A DNA stretch of 39,512 nucleotides, taken from Methanomassiliicoccaceae archaeon UBA72 (GTDB taxonomy: Archaea; Thermoplasmatota; Thermoplasmata; Methanomassiliicoccales; Methanomethylophilaceae). The position numbers and the translations under genes are program-made. The stretch spans positions 1 through 39,512 of the forward strand of contig DAVO01000001.1 of assembly GCA_002509405.1 (NCBI GenBank). Direction: 5' to 3'. Below the pieces are notes generated by a model. The model worked only from the letters and a program-made list of their open reading frames with translations, did not search any database and had not been told where the DNA came from. Positions 8,306-16,874 of the stretch are shown one piece after another. Each line of letters opens with the position of its first letter. Position 1 is the stretch's first letter.

Positions 8306-8689
8306 ATGGCTATAATCAGCGTTTCGCTGGACGACGATAGCGTGGAGGCCCTTGAGGCGATACAGGAGGCTTATTCTCTCGCCGGGCGCAGCGAGGCCGT
8401 CCGGCTGTCGATCAAAGCGGCAGGTTCCAAAGTGAAGGAGATCGAGGAGCTGAGCGGCTTCGTGGAAGGGGTTTTGATAATAGTCAGGGGAGACCATGCC
8501 GATCCGTGGATGAGCCTGATACAGGCAAAGCACGAAGGGTCGATAAAGACCCAGATGCACTCCCACCTTCTGAACCGCAAGTGCCTCGAGGTCATGGTGA
8601 TGTCCGCAGAAGCGGATGATATCAAGTCCATACTCAGAGAGATACAGTCCGTCGCTAAAGCGGACTATGTGAAATTCGTAAAAAGCTGA
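8306..8689 (+). CDS. NikR-like ribbon-helix-helix metalloregulator
   Basis: A 127-residue transcription factor with an N-terminal ribbon-helix-helix (residues 3-45; ISVSLDDD strand) and a C-terminal ACT-like metal-sensing domain. Candidate nickel ligands are H76, H85, H87 and C93; the HSH-x5-C spacing equals that of the E. coli NikR trio H87/H89/C95, but H76 is nine residues from the first His, whereas E. coli has eleven, so the fourth ligand is uncertain. The ATG at 8306 was chosen over an in-frame TTG at 8264 because the strand begins there and an AT-rich TATA-like element (TTAATAATT) lies 25 nt upstream. It is divergent from terC. Nickel matters to methanogens (F430, hydrogenases), but the regulon is unknown. 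Confidence 0.8.
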   Translation: MAIISVSLDDDSVEALEAIQEAYSLAGRSEAVRLSIKAAGSKVKEIEELSGFVEGVLIIVRGDHADPWMSLIQAKHEGSIKTQMHSHLLNRKCLEVMVMSAEADDIKSILREIQSVAKADYVKFVKS

Positions 8690-8756
8690 CGAATTAAGCA
8701 CCCGTCTATACTTTTTTATATAGCGTAAAGCATAATGAAAAGCGGATGGGATAGGC

Positions 8757-10496
8757 ATGGGTATCGACTCAGGCAGAAACAGCGGTAGCACTCTAAAGGT
8801 GTCTTTGAAGCGCCGCCTCTTTGGCAGAAACAAAGAGGAGGTCGAGGAAGGAAACGAAGGGTCCGACGGCGGGCGCGATTACAAGAGGCCCTCTTCAGAA
8901 AAGTCGGCGAGGAGCTTCGAGGGCAATGGGTACGTGAAGTACAGCCTCGGTGCCGGAACGGATGTTTACATTTCGTCTTCCACAGACGATCCTTTCATCG
9001 ATTTTGACGAACCAAAAGCTGACAAGGCCGGGGGAAGGTTCCTCGGAGGGATCCGCAACGCCCAGTCGTTGCCCTCAAAACAGGCTCCCAAGCCCATATT
9101 CGGCAGAATCGAGGAGCCAAGCCTTGTGTTCAGCAATGCACTGCCAGAGATCAAATTCAGCAAGTCCGATTTTGAAGAGGTCATAGTCGCGAAAGAGGAA
9201 TCCGGCATGATCTCCTATTCGGCACCTGTCGCGCAGATGGCAATGACGTCGTCTTCGGAATCGGTGCCCAATGTCAATTCTCCTAACATCATAAGTTTCG
9301 AGGAGGAATTCCAGATAGAGGTGGAGCACGCGTCTCCTTTGGCTGACCGTGAAGCCGAAAGAGGCGAAGCGGAGGCAGATGTCGAACGCCTTCCGCCCGC
9401 TCCCGCCCATGCGGAGCGCCTTCCGGCGGCCCGTCATGTGCCGAAAGAAGAGCCCGCTGCACCCGAGGTCGAAGAATCAGTGGCTGAAACCACCCTCGAA
9501 TCCGCAGAGTTGCCTGTTTTGATGGCACCTCTGTCAGTTATAGCCCTTCCCTCATCCCCAGTCCTTACCGCTGTTTCAGCGCCCCCCATGATGCTCATGC
9601 TCCCCGAGCCTGCACAGGTTTCCGAGCAGGAGATGGAGGCGGCCCTCGAGGGTACAGAGGAATCGGCAATCGCTGTAATGGCGCAGCTCCCCTCAGGACT
9701 GTATGCCGAAGGCATCGAACCCATCTCAGACGTCGTGGCAGCGGAGGAAGAAGTGATATCGTCCAGCGCTGAATGCTCCGCACAGCTGGCTGACACATCG
9801 TCCGCCGCTGTGATGCGCACAACTTCCCTTCTTGAATATTCCGATTACGCGGGATACGATTTCCTGCCTCCCATAACCGAACCGGTCAGACGCGAGCACA
9901 GGGCGACGGTCCAGGAGGCCAGTACCATCTCGCAGATGCCGGAGTACGTCGAGATCGAGGATGAGGTCGGAGGTATAATGAAGCTCACCGTCGCCGGAAT
10001 GGCCGGAGACGAGGCAGAATATTTGGACGCGACGTCTTTGAAGGAAACAGAGATCCCCGACGACGGTATGGAAGAACTCTGCGTCGTAATCGACCGCGAG
10101 AGGGACAATCTGGCACATTTGATCGATATCACAGACGATATCGAAATCCGGATCACCGCAGAACCGGAGAATGGACAGGCAGAGTCCGTCGGGACGATTG
10201 ACATCGAGCAGATGATCGAAGAGGCCGCAAGAAATGCAAAAGCCCTGTCCGTTGCAGTCTCCGAGACGGCGCCCATGGAAGAGGCCCTCCCGGAAGCGAG
10301 GCACACCCTTACATCCGAGGACGAGGAAGAGATCAACGAAATGGTCAAAATGCTGATCGAGATGGTATCTGCGCCAGAGGCCGAAGAGGCCAAAGCTCTC
10401 GATACAGAAGAAGTCCCGGAACCGCATTCCCTGAGCCCGTTGGTCTCCTTCGTTTTCGGAAACGGGCCATCGGAGTCGATCCACAGCTTCTATTGA
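8757..10496 (+). CDS. Long acidic, low-complexity protein of unknown function
   Basis: I do not recognise this 579-residue protein. A short basic N-terminus (KVSLKRRLFGRNK, residues 14-26) is followed by a long stretch very rich in Glu, Ala, Pro and Ser, with repeated acidic clusters and no membrane helix, signal peptide, cysteine motif or enzyme signature. It looks largely disordered, with short predicted helices near 445-475 and 515-540. Codon use matches its neighbours, and a strong TATA-like TTTTTTATATAG lies about 35 nt upstream, so the gene looks real. It stands alone between a metalloregulator and an antiporter. A scaffold or nucleic-acid-associated role would be speculation. Confidence 0.7.
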   Translation: MGIDSGRNSGSTLKVSLKRRLFGRNKEEVEEGNEGSDGGRDYKRPSSEKSARSFEGNGYVKYSLGAGTDVYISSSTDDPFIDFDEPKADKAGGRFLGGIRNAQSLPSKQAPKPIFGRIEEPSLVFSNALPEIKFSKSDFEEVIVAKEESGMISYSAPVAQMAMTSSSESVPNVNSPNIISFEEEFQIEVEHASPLADREAERGEAEADVERLPPAPAHAERLPAARHVPKEEPAAPEVEESVAETTLESAELPVLMAPLSVIALPSSPVLTAVSAPPMMLMLPEPAQVSEQEMEAALEGTEESAIAVMAQLPSGLYAEGIEPISDVVAAEEEVISSSAECSAQLADTSSAAVMRTTSLLEYSDYAGYDFLPPITEPVRREHRATVQEASTISQMPEYVEIEDEVGGIMKLTVAGMAGDEAEYLDATSLKETEIPDDGMEELCVVIDRERDNLAHLIDITDDIEIRITAEPENGQAESVGTIDIEQMIEEAARNAKALSVAVSETAPMEEALPEARHTLTSEDEEEINEMVKMLIEMVSAPEAEEAKALDTEEVPEPHSLSPLVSFVFGNGPSESIHSFY

Positions 10497-10548
10497 ACGT
10501 CTGTCAAACCTCTTAATTATAATATACCAGTTTTCACTTTTTGTTGAT

Positions 10549-11868
10549 ATGGAATTGCTTTCCATCCTTGTGATGTTGGTCGTCCTTTACGTTCTGGCCG
10601 TCATCGGGTCCGAAATCTTTGAGCGTTTTGGAGTTCCGGGGCTTATCGGAGAGATACTCGTCGGAATAATCCTGGTGAACATCATATGGGACGGCTCGGC
10701 ATTTTCCGGGATTCTGAGCAGCGGCAGCTTCCTTGGGATGTTGGGCGTGGAAGTATCGTTCAACGGCTTCGAAGGATCCTTCAACTACCAATTCCTGTAT
10801 CTCGTGGCCGAAATAGGGGCCATGTTCCTACTCTTCTCTGTCGGGCTCGAGACTCGCGTATGCGAACTGATGTCCGTGGGCAAGGCGGCATTGACTGTTG
10901 CGGTACTCGGTGTGGTATTTCCCTTTGCCGCGGGGATGACCGTCTACTTTTACGACTACAACACGACCCATGCCATGTACATGGCCGCTGCCATGGTCGC
11001 AACCAGCGTGGGGGTCACGGCCAAGGTCATAATGGACATGCGTGCTTCTGACACCAAGGAAGCACGCATAATAGTTGGTGCAGCCGTCATAGACGATGTT
11101 CTCGGAATGATAGTATTGGCCATCGTTGCCGGGATGGCATCCGCCGACGGAGCGAGCATGATCGGCATCGCAAGGATAATCTTCATATCGGTCTCTTTCG
11201 TCCTGGCCGTGTTCTTCTTCTGCAACTCTTGCATCCCTCGCATCGCATCATGGTATGGGAGGAAGAAGGAATGCAGGCCTTCAACGGAGGAAGAGCCGCG
11301 GAAGCTCAACAAGACGATGATCGCTATTGCGGTGTGCCTTTTCATGGCCGCGGTGTCGCAGGCCCTCGGGCTGGCCGCGATAATCGGTGCGTTCCTGGCA
11401 GGCATGGTCCTGGCAGACTACGCCAAGAAATGGAACCTCAAGCCTAAGGTGGAAGCCATAACAATCTTCTTCCTTCCCCTGTTCTTCCTCAATGTGGGGC
11501 TTCAGGTCAGACTGTCATCGCTCACCAACGTCAACGTCCTGATGCTGGCCGCCTATGTGATAGCGCTTGCGGTAATAACGAAGTACCTAGGATGCTACAT
11601 CGGAGCCAGGATTGCTGACAAGAGCATAGACAAGAAGTCTGCAAACATAATAGGCATCGGAATGGTGCCCAGAGCGGAGGTCGGCATAATAATAGCCGCA
11701 ATAGGACTTGCCTCGGGCCACCTGACCCCGGATATGAACGCGACAATCGTCTTAATGTCGGTAATCACGACCGTGATGGCACCGCCGCTCATCTACCGCG
11801 CTTATAAGAAGAAGTATCCTGACGGGATACCGGACGATCCCGCCATATCGTGTTGGGAAGAGCCCTGA
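10549..11868 (+). CDS. Cation:proton antiporter, CPA2 family
   Basis: A 439-residue membrane protein with about 12-13 helices of the CPA2 (Kef/NapA) family, exchanging Na+ or K+ for protons. The ion-binding motif is GAAVIDDVLGM, near residues 178-188; the double aspartate is the mark of electrogenic NapA/NhaA-like exchangers. No cytosolic TrkA-N/RCK domain follows, unlike KefB/KefC. The first helices carry the family FGVPGLIGEILVGIIL segment. TATA-like TAATTATAATATA centred about 28 nt before the ATG suggests a leaderless mRNA. It ends exactly against the Sec61beta stop on the other strand, the two stops sharing TGATCA. Confidence 0.9.
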   Translation: MELLSILVMLVVLYVLAVIGSEIFERFGVPGLIGEILVGIILVNIIWDGSAFSGILSSGSFLGMLGVEVSFNGFEGSFNYQFLYLVAEIGAMFLLFSVGLETRVCELMSVGKAALTVAVLGVVFPFAAGMTVYFYDYNTTHAMYMAAAMVATSVGVTAKVIMDMRASDTKEARIIVGAAVIDDVLGMIVLAIVAGMASADGASMIGIARIIFISVSFVLAVFFFCNSCIPRIASWYGRKKECRPSTEEEPRKLNKTMIAIAVCLFMAAVSQALGLAAIIGAFLAGMVLADYAKKWNLKPKVEAITIFFLPLFFLNVGLQVRLSSLTNVNVLMLAAYVIALAVITKYLGCYIGARIADKSIDKKSANIIGIGMVPRAEVGIIIAAIGLASGHLTPDMNATIVLMSVITTVMAPPLIYRAYKKKYPDGIPDDPAISCWEEP

Positions 11869-12036
11869 TCAGACAGGGAAGAAAACCTGCGCCACGATGA
11901 CTATGGCAACCAGGGCTATGGCTATGCCTATGACAGCCTTGGGTGTGATCTTTATCCCCTTGTCGGTCTCCGAGTCAAAATATCTCATGAGTCCGGCCGA
12001 AGACTGGAATCCGCCATCGTTCTTTTTCTGCGCCAT
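11869..12036 (-). CDS. Preprotein translocase Sec61beta (SecG/SecBeta) subunit
   Basis: A 55-residue tail-anchored subunit of the archaeal SecYEbeta channel, short enough to be missed by length cut-offs. The cytoplasmic part contains the family signature FQSSAGLMRYFDSE (residues 10-23) and the IKITPK segment; a single helix (about 36-52) ends the chain at PV. The start ATG lies 21-30 nt from a TATA box on the same strand, so it is leaderless. It is convergent with the antiporter, with no intergenic base. The signature makes the call secure. Confidence 0.9.
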   Translation of the reverse strand: MAQKKNDGGFQSSAGLMRYFDSETDKGIKITPKAVIGIAIALVAIVIVAQVFFPV

Positions 12037-12056
12037 CAGACTCACAATTGTGGGTC

Positions 12057-12066
12057 TATATAAAAA
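12057..12066 (-). promoter_or_regulatory. TATA box of Sec61beta gene
   Basis: Read on the minus strand as TTTTTATATA, 21-30 nt before the Sec61beta ATG (12036). Its place supports the small gene and a leaderless message. Confidence 0.55.
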
Positions 12067-12136
12067 GCTTATCTGTTTTCGGCGTCCGGTGTAGAAAATG
12101 TCTTAATAGAGCGTACCTGTTGATGCACCGATTCGA

Positions 12137-13681
12137 ATGCATTGGGCGGACGTAATTGCTAAGGACATCGCGGAGAGCTGCGAGAGGCCACTCATAGCCA
12201 CGGGCATCAGTCCCACGGGTATCATCCATGTAGGCAGCCTGAGAGAGGCCATCACCGGTGAATCCGTGCGAAGCGCGGTAGAGGGCTTGGGCAAGGAAGT
12301 TAGATTGATCTATCTCATAGACTCTTTCGACCCGCTCCGCAAACGTTATGATTTTCTGCCCGCCGAGTTCGAGAAGTACGTAGGAATGCCGATATCCAGG
12401 ATACCGTGCCCCTGCGGAAAGCACAGGAATTATGCGCATCACTTCGTGCAGCCGTTCCTTGACGCCGTGGACTCTCTTGGAGTCCAGTGCGAAATAATCT
12501 GGACCCATGAGCTTTACGAGGAAGGCAAATTCGCGGAAGCCGTGGACCTGGCGATGAAGAAGAGGGACAAGGTCATCAAGATAATGACCGAGGTCACCGG
12601 CAAGGCCGAGAATCCCGAATATGCACCTTATAATCCGATATGCACCGCTTGCGGAAGATTTGCAAAGCCCGTTTTCGACACCTATGAGTTCCCATACATG
12701 GAATACGCATGCACATGTGGCAACCATGGAAAGGCCGACGTACAGAAGGCCGAAGGAAAACTAACATGGAGGCTCGAGTGGCCGGCGAAATGGAAGATAT
12801 TCGGCACATCTGCGGAACCCTTCGGAAAGGACCATGCGGCGGCAGGAGGATCGTACGATACAGGCAAGAGGATCGTCGATGAGATCTATGGTGGAAAGGC
12901 ACCTTATCCAATCCCTTACGAATTCGTTCAGCTCAAGGGCGTAGGGCAGATGCACAAGTCGCTGGGATGCCCTGTCACGGGGCTCGATGCGATCAACATG
13001 ACTCCCCCGGAGGTTTTGAACTATCTCTTCCTAAGGGTCAATCCGTCGAAGGCAATCGATTACGACTCAGGTCTGGGCACACTTGACATCGCTGACGAGT
13101 ACGACCGCATGGAGCGCCTGTACTTCGCCGGTGAATGGACAGAGGCCGAAGACAACTCCGTAAGGGCATATGTGATCGCACAGCACAACCACGTACCTCC
13201 GCGTCTCCCTCACCAGATACCCTACAGGCACCTCGTGAACGTCGCTCAGATGGCCCCCGGATTCGAAGGAGTGGTCGAGGTCCTCGAACGCACGGAAGAT
13301 CTTTCTGACATGACGGAGGGCGACAGGAAGAGGCTCGCCCGCCGCGTGGACTGTGTCAGATACTGGCTTAACGGTTTTGCACCAGATGGCGTCAAGTTCT
13401 CCGTCTGCAGCACCGTTCCGCCCGGAATAGAGCTGTCCATGAACGAGAAGGTATTCCTGAAGGCCCTTTCCGTAAAGATGTACGACTGCAACTGGGATGC
13501 CGACTCAATCGGCTCCACGATCGCCGACACCGCCAAGGAATCTCCCCTGGGACTCAAGGGAGGATACGGAGCGATGTACAGGATATTCATCGGCAAGAAG
13601 GCGGGACCCAGGTTGGGGACGTTCCTGGCCAGCATGGACAAGAACTTCGTGATCAACAGGATAGTCCAGGCTTCAGGCTGA
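12137..13681 (+). CDS. lysS: Lysyl-tRNA synthetase, class I
   Basis: A 514-residue cytoplasmic class I LysRS, the archaeal type unrelated to bacterial class II LysRS; it charges tRNA-Lys. The HIGH-type motif is HVGS (residues 31-34, within SPTGIIHVGS), and zinc-binding clusters CPCGKH, CTACGRF and CTCGNHG are present. The KMSKS loop is altered: at the expected place the protein reads GQMHKSLGCPVTG (QMHKS at 271-275), whereas KMSSSKG is usual, so the first lysine is replaced. Length and the C-terminal helical anticodon-binding region look complete. The gene ends against top6A with stops sharing TGATCA. A TATA-like TCTTAATAG lies 27-35 nt upstream (leaderless). Confidence 0.93.
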   Translation: MHWADVIAKDIAESCERPLIATGISPTGIIHVGSLREAITGESVRSAVEGLGKEVRLIYLIDSFDPLRKRYDFLPAEFEKYVGMPISRIPCPCGKHRNYAHHFVQPFLDAVDSLGVQCEIIWTHELYEEGKFAEAVDLAMKKRDKVIKIMTEVTGKAENPEYAPYNPICTACGRFAKPVFDTYEFPYMEYACTCGNHGKADVQKAEGKLTWRLEWPAKWKIFGTSAEPFGKDHAAAGGSYDTGKRIVDEIYGGKAPYPIPYEFVQLKGVGQMHKSLGCPVTGLDAINMTPPEVLNYLFLRVNPSKAIDYDSGLGTLDIADEYDRMERLYFAGEWTEAEDNSVRAYVIAQHNHVPPRLPHQIPYRHLVNVAQMAPGFEGVVEVLERTEDLSDMTEGDRKRLARRVDCVRYWLNGFAPDGVKFSVCSTVPPGIELSMNEKVFLKALSVKMYDCNWDADSIGSTIADTAKESPLGLKGGYGAMYRIFIGKKAGPRLGTFLASMDKNFVINRIVQASG

Positions 13682-14773
13682 TCAGAGTATACCCATATCC
13701 GTGAGCTTCTCCGGCAGGTAGGTGTCGGTGACGAAGTCGAGGCCGTATTTGGCCAGCGCCTGCTGTTCGGCCTTCTTCTTCATTCCCAGCATCGCCTGGA
13801 TCTCGTTCTCCCAGAATTCGTCCTTGAAGCGCGGGTCGGAAAGCTCGGCGTTCAGCGCCCCCACGTCCTTTTCCGAGAGATTGTCGGTGGGCAGGTCGTA
13901 GTTCAGGATGTCCGAAGGAGTAATCCCTATGAACTGGGCCGAAGGTGTAGCCAGATAATCCGATATGTGGGCCGTCTTTATGGCGCCGTATGCGACAGAA
14001 GCGAATATTCTGAAGGACCAAGGGTCCCCGTCGGTGAATACGGTGACAGGTAGGCGCAGCTCCTCGTTCACCCTTTTTATGAAACGTCTCGTGCTCCTCG
14101 TAGGCTGCCCCTTCAAATGTACCAGCAGCGCGTCGTACTTTTCGGGGAATCCGTTCTCCACAAGCCTGTCGAACATACCTCCGGTCTCTATGGCCATCAC
14201 GAACTTGGCGTTGCAGTCTTTGAACTCTATCTTCTCCGGCCCCACGTTGTAGGGTATTCCGTATCCGGAATCTCCGACGTCTTCGATGCAGTTGATCTTT
14301 TTCTTCTCGCCCTTGCGGGTGAGTTCCGTCAGAGTGAGGTCGCCGTATATCCTTGCGCCGTCCTCTTCGGGACGCAGTTTGAACTCCTCCCTCATACAGC
14401 CGGTGATAACCTCGAGGTCCTCAGCCAGTATGTTGCTCTCGTCCTGGCTGTGGAATTTTGCGTTGTTCCACCCCTCGGATATGTAGTACATCTCCCTCAA
14501 AGTGGAGGATTTGTTCGCGTTCAGCATCCCCTTGATGAAGTCTGCGGTGTAGACGGTCCTGAGCAGCATCAGGGCGCCCTTGACCGTCTTTGCGGTGCGT
14601 ACGGATTTCTGGTCTCCATACTTCCACACGCTGGATTTAGGATCGAACTCGATGTTCCTCTTCGACCTCAGCGAGATATTCATCGCCGGAACGTTACCGT
14701 TGTCCATCTGGTCGTACAGGCTTTCGACGATACCGTTGAGGCTCTCTATGGTGTAATCTTGCTTCTCAGTCAT
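13682..14773 (-). CDS. top6A: DNA topoisomerase VI subunit A
   Basis: A 363-residue Spo11-like subunit of type IIB topoisomerase VI, which cuts and rejoins duplex DNA to relax and decatenate the chromosome. The catalytic tyrosine lies in REMYYISEG (Tyr96 or Tyr97) of the winged-helix domain; the Toprim metal site is E196 in AIETGG with D248 and D250 in FTDGDPWS. It follows top6B with an 8-nt overlap, the usual B-then-A order, so the two are co-translated. It is convergent with lysS. Thermoplasmatales lack topoisomerase VI but methanogens have it, which helps place this organism. Confidence 0.95.
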   Translation of the reverse strand: MTEKQDYTIESLNGIVESLYDQMDNGNVPAMNISLRSKRNIEFDPKSSVWKYGDQKSVRTAKTVKGALMLLRTVYTADFIKGMLNANKSSTLREMYYISEGWNNAKFHSQDESNILAEDLEVITGCMREEFKLRPEEDGARIYGDLTLTELTRKGEKKKINCIEDVGDSGYGIPYNVGPEKIEFKDCNAKFVMAIETGGMFDRLVENGFPEKYDALLVHLKGQPTRSTRRFIKRVNEELRLPVTVFTDGDPWSFRIFASVAYGAIKTAHISDYLATPSAQFIGITPSDILNYDLPTDNLSEKDVGALNAELSDPRFKDEFWENEIQAMLGMKKKAEQQALAKYGLDFVTDTYLPEKLTDMGIL

Positions 14774-16817
14774 TCAAATCAGCCTCCTTCTCGAATTCCT
14801 CTTCCTCGAGCTCTTCCTCTTCCTCTTCCAAAGTGTCGTCTTCCGAGAGGATCTCTTCCTCCTCGGTTATCTCCATGCCTTTGATCCCCCAGTCTCCCGG
14901 CAGCGGCTCGGCACCCATGACTATGGCGGGATTGATGCCCGATACGTATACGTCCTCCTGGGAGAACGTGTCGGCCATCTCCCCGCTGAGCTCGAAGGAA
15001 ATGACCGCAGAGCTGGAAGGCTGAAGGTCCCTGACCTCCCAGTACGCCTTACCTTCGTCGTTGAGATCTACGAAAGCCGGATTCATGAAAAGTGCCAGGT
15101 TTACGGATTCTTTAGGGACCTGAGCATGCAGGCCGAAGGACCTCACGTTGTTGGTGTAGTTGTAGATCTTGTAGATGTATCTGCGGTTGTTCTTGCCGAT
15201 CTTCTCCACCGAAGGTTCGATCCACACCACGTTCATTATCTTGGTGATGGTCCTCTCGAGTGAAGGCAAAGGCCTTCCGAGATAGTCGGCGGATTTTTTC
15301 GCCAGGTCCGGAAGTATCTCCTGGACTATCTCGAACTTGGCATGTGTCTTGGAGCGCCTCTCCAGTTTGTTAAGGTGGCTCTTCAGGTTTCTTGCGCATA
15401 GCCTGAGGGCGGCGGAGACCTCGCTGAGTATCTCCGGATAGCTCGCAATCGCCTCCTTGCCTTCAGATGTGAACGGAACCTTCGTGGATGCCACGTGCAC
15501 GAGTATAATGGCAGGCCCGTAGGGGATGCCTTTGCCCCCCCTCTGTTCCAGGCCGTAGCGCCTCCAGTCCATCTCGGATATGGCTTTTGTGATCGCACAT
15601 GCGCCCTGCTGGTACAGCAACGGGACGCGGTTCGCGAACCTCAGTATGTTGACCTGTCCTTCAGAAGGTATGTCGCCTCCGTAAACAATGCCGGCCTCTA
15701 CCACGAAGGGATTCCCGTTCGCGGTCTTAGGAGGTCTGGTGACCGGCGTGGCATAATAGTCCGGACGAAGCCCCTCCATCACGTGCATAAGCCCTTTCTT
15801 GATCAGAGTGTCGCCTATCGGCGACAGGCAGTCTGTCTGAGGGGCCATTATCTTGACTTTCCCGATAGCTTCGATCATCGCGGCGCACTGGTCTCTCGTG
15901 AGGTCCTGGGGCGGGGCCCTGGGATCTATTTTAGACAGTTCCAGTATGTCGTCTGCGATACGTCCGGTGACCCTTGAGAAATCCTCCTTTAGGAACGATT
16001 TCACGTTTTTCTGCTTACTGCCGTGGGCGAACTTTATCAGGTCGCCGATCTCCATTCCCTCAGGATGGGGTTTAATCTCCCTGGGTTTCGGAGGTATTAT
16101 TTCGGTGGCCTTTTCGAAAGTCCATTTCTTGCCGTCCGGGTCATGGAATGTGATGGCGGCATGAGGATTCACTATGGCGGTGTTCTTCAGGTATTCGAAG
16201 ACGGACTGCTTCCCCGTCATGTACCTTCCCTTAATCGTAAATTCTATGCTTGTCCCGTGGTCCCGTTCCCAGGTGAACGCCCTTTCGTTCGTTACAAGCG
16301 GGCGGTTCGTCTTCGTGTCTATGACGATGTCCATCTCCCATGCAACCTCGTCCTCGCCAGAGACCTTGGATATGACATGGGCGGGCTTCCCGGTAGTAAG
16401 GTAGCCGTACATCACCGTGGCGGATATCCCAATGCCCTGCTGTCCCCTGGACTGTCTGAGCGCATGGAACCTCGAACCGTAGAGCAGGCGGCCGTAGACG
16501 TTCTTTATAGCGCTGTGCACTATGCCGGGCCCGTTATCATCTACAGTTATCCTGTAATCGTCATCGTCGAGGCGCTCTATCCTTACCGATATGTCTGGGG
16601 CTATCTCCGCTTCCTCGCAAGCGTCCAGGGAGTTGTCCACGGCCTCTTTTATGCCCATCAGCAGAGATTTGGAACGGGAGTCGAACCCGAGGATTTGCTT
16701 GTTCTTCTCGAAAAACTCGGCTACAGAAATCTCCTGCTGCTTGTCTGCAAGTTTGTAAGCGATAGACCTTCCTTTGGTTTCAGGTCCCGAATCGGTAACA
16801 TCTCCAGTAGAGCGCAT
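14766..16817 (-). CDS. top6B: DNA topoisomerase VI subunit B
   Basis: A 683-residue ATPase subunit of topoisomerase VI, which dimerises on ATP to gate strand passage by Top6A. GHKL ATPase motifs: EAVDNSLDACEEA with N62, DDNGPGI (residues 93-99) and GQQGIG (125-130). The H2TH and transducer domains follow, and length is above the usual 530-600 because of a C-terminal extension ending in a tail of almost pure Glu/Asp (about residues 652-683). That tail is a possible protein-contact or DNA-mimic segment. Its end overlaps the start of top6A. Confidence 0.95.
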   Translation of the reverse strand: MRSTGDVTDSGPETKGRSIAYKLADKQQEISVAEFFEKNKQILGFDSRSKSLLMGIKEAVDNSLDACEEAEIAPDISVRIERLDDDDYRITVDDNGPGIVHSAIKNVYGRLLYGSRFHALRQSRGQQGIGISATVMYGYLTTGKPAHVISKVSGEDEVAWEMDIVIDTKTNRPLVTNERAFTWERDHGTSIEFTIKGRYMTGKQSVFEYLKNTAIVNPHAAITFHDPDGKKWTFEKATEIIPPKPREIKPHPEGMEIGDLIKFAHGSKQKNVKSFLKEDFSRVTGRIADDILELSKIDPRAPPQDLTRDQCAAMIEAIGKVKIMAPQTDCLSPIGDTLIKKGLMHVMEGLRPDYYATPVTRPPKTANGNPFVVEAGIVYGGDIPSEGQVNILRFANRVPLLYQQGACAITKAISEMDWRRYGLEQRGGKGIPYGPAIILVHVASTKVPFTSEGKEAIASYPEILSEVSAALRLCARNLKSHLNKLERRSKTHAKFEIVQEILPDLAKKSADYLGRPLPSLERTITKIMNVVWIEPSVEKIGKNNRRYIYKIYNYTNNVRSFGLHAQVPKESVNLALFMNPAFVDLNDEGKAYWEVRDLQPSSSAVISFELSGEMADTFSQEDVYVSGINPAIVMGAEPLPGDWGIKGMEITEEEEILSEDDTLEEEEEELEEEEFEKEADLND

Positions 16818-16874
16818 CCGAAGGTATGAATGACTGGGTCGTTTTTACCTTTATCGGTATGGGGGAGGCTTTTT

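Noticed and set aside
16665..16700. tRNA-like string GGAACGGGAGTCGAACCCGA
   Set aside because: It resembles a tRNA T arm read in reverse, but no acceptor or anticodon stem can be formed and it is inside conserved top6B coding sequence.
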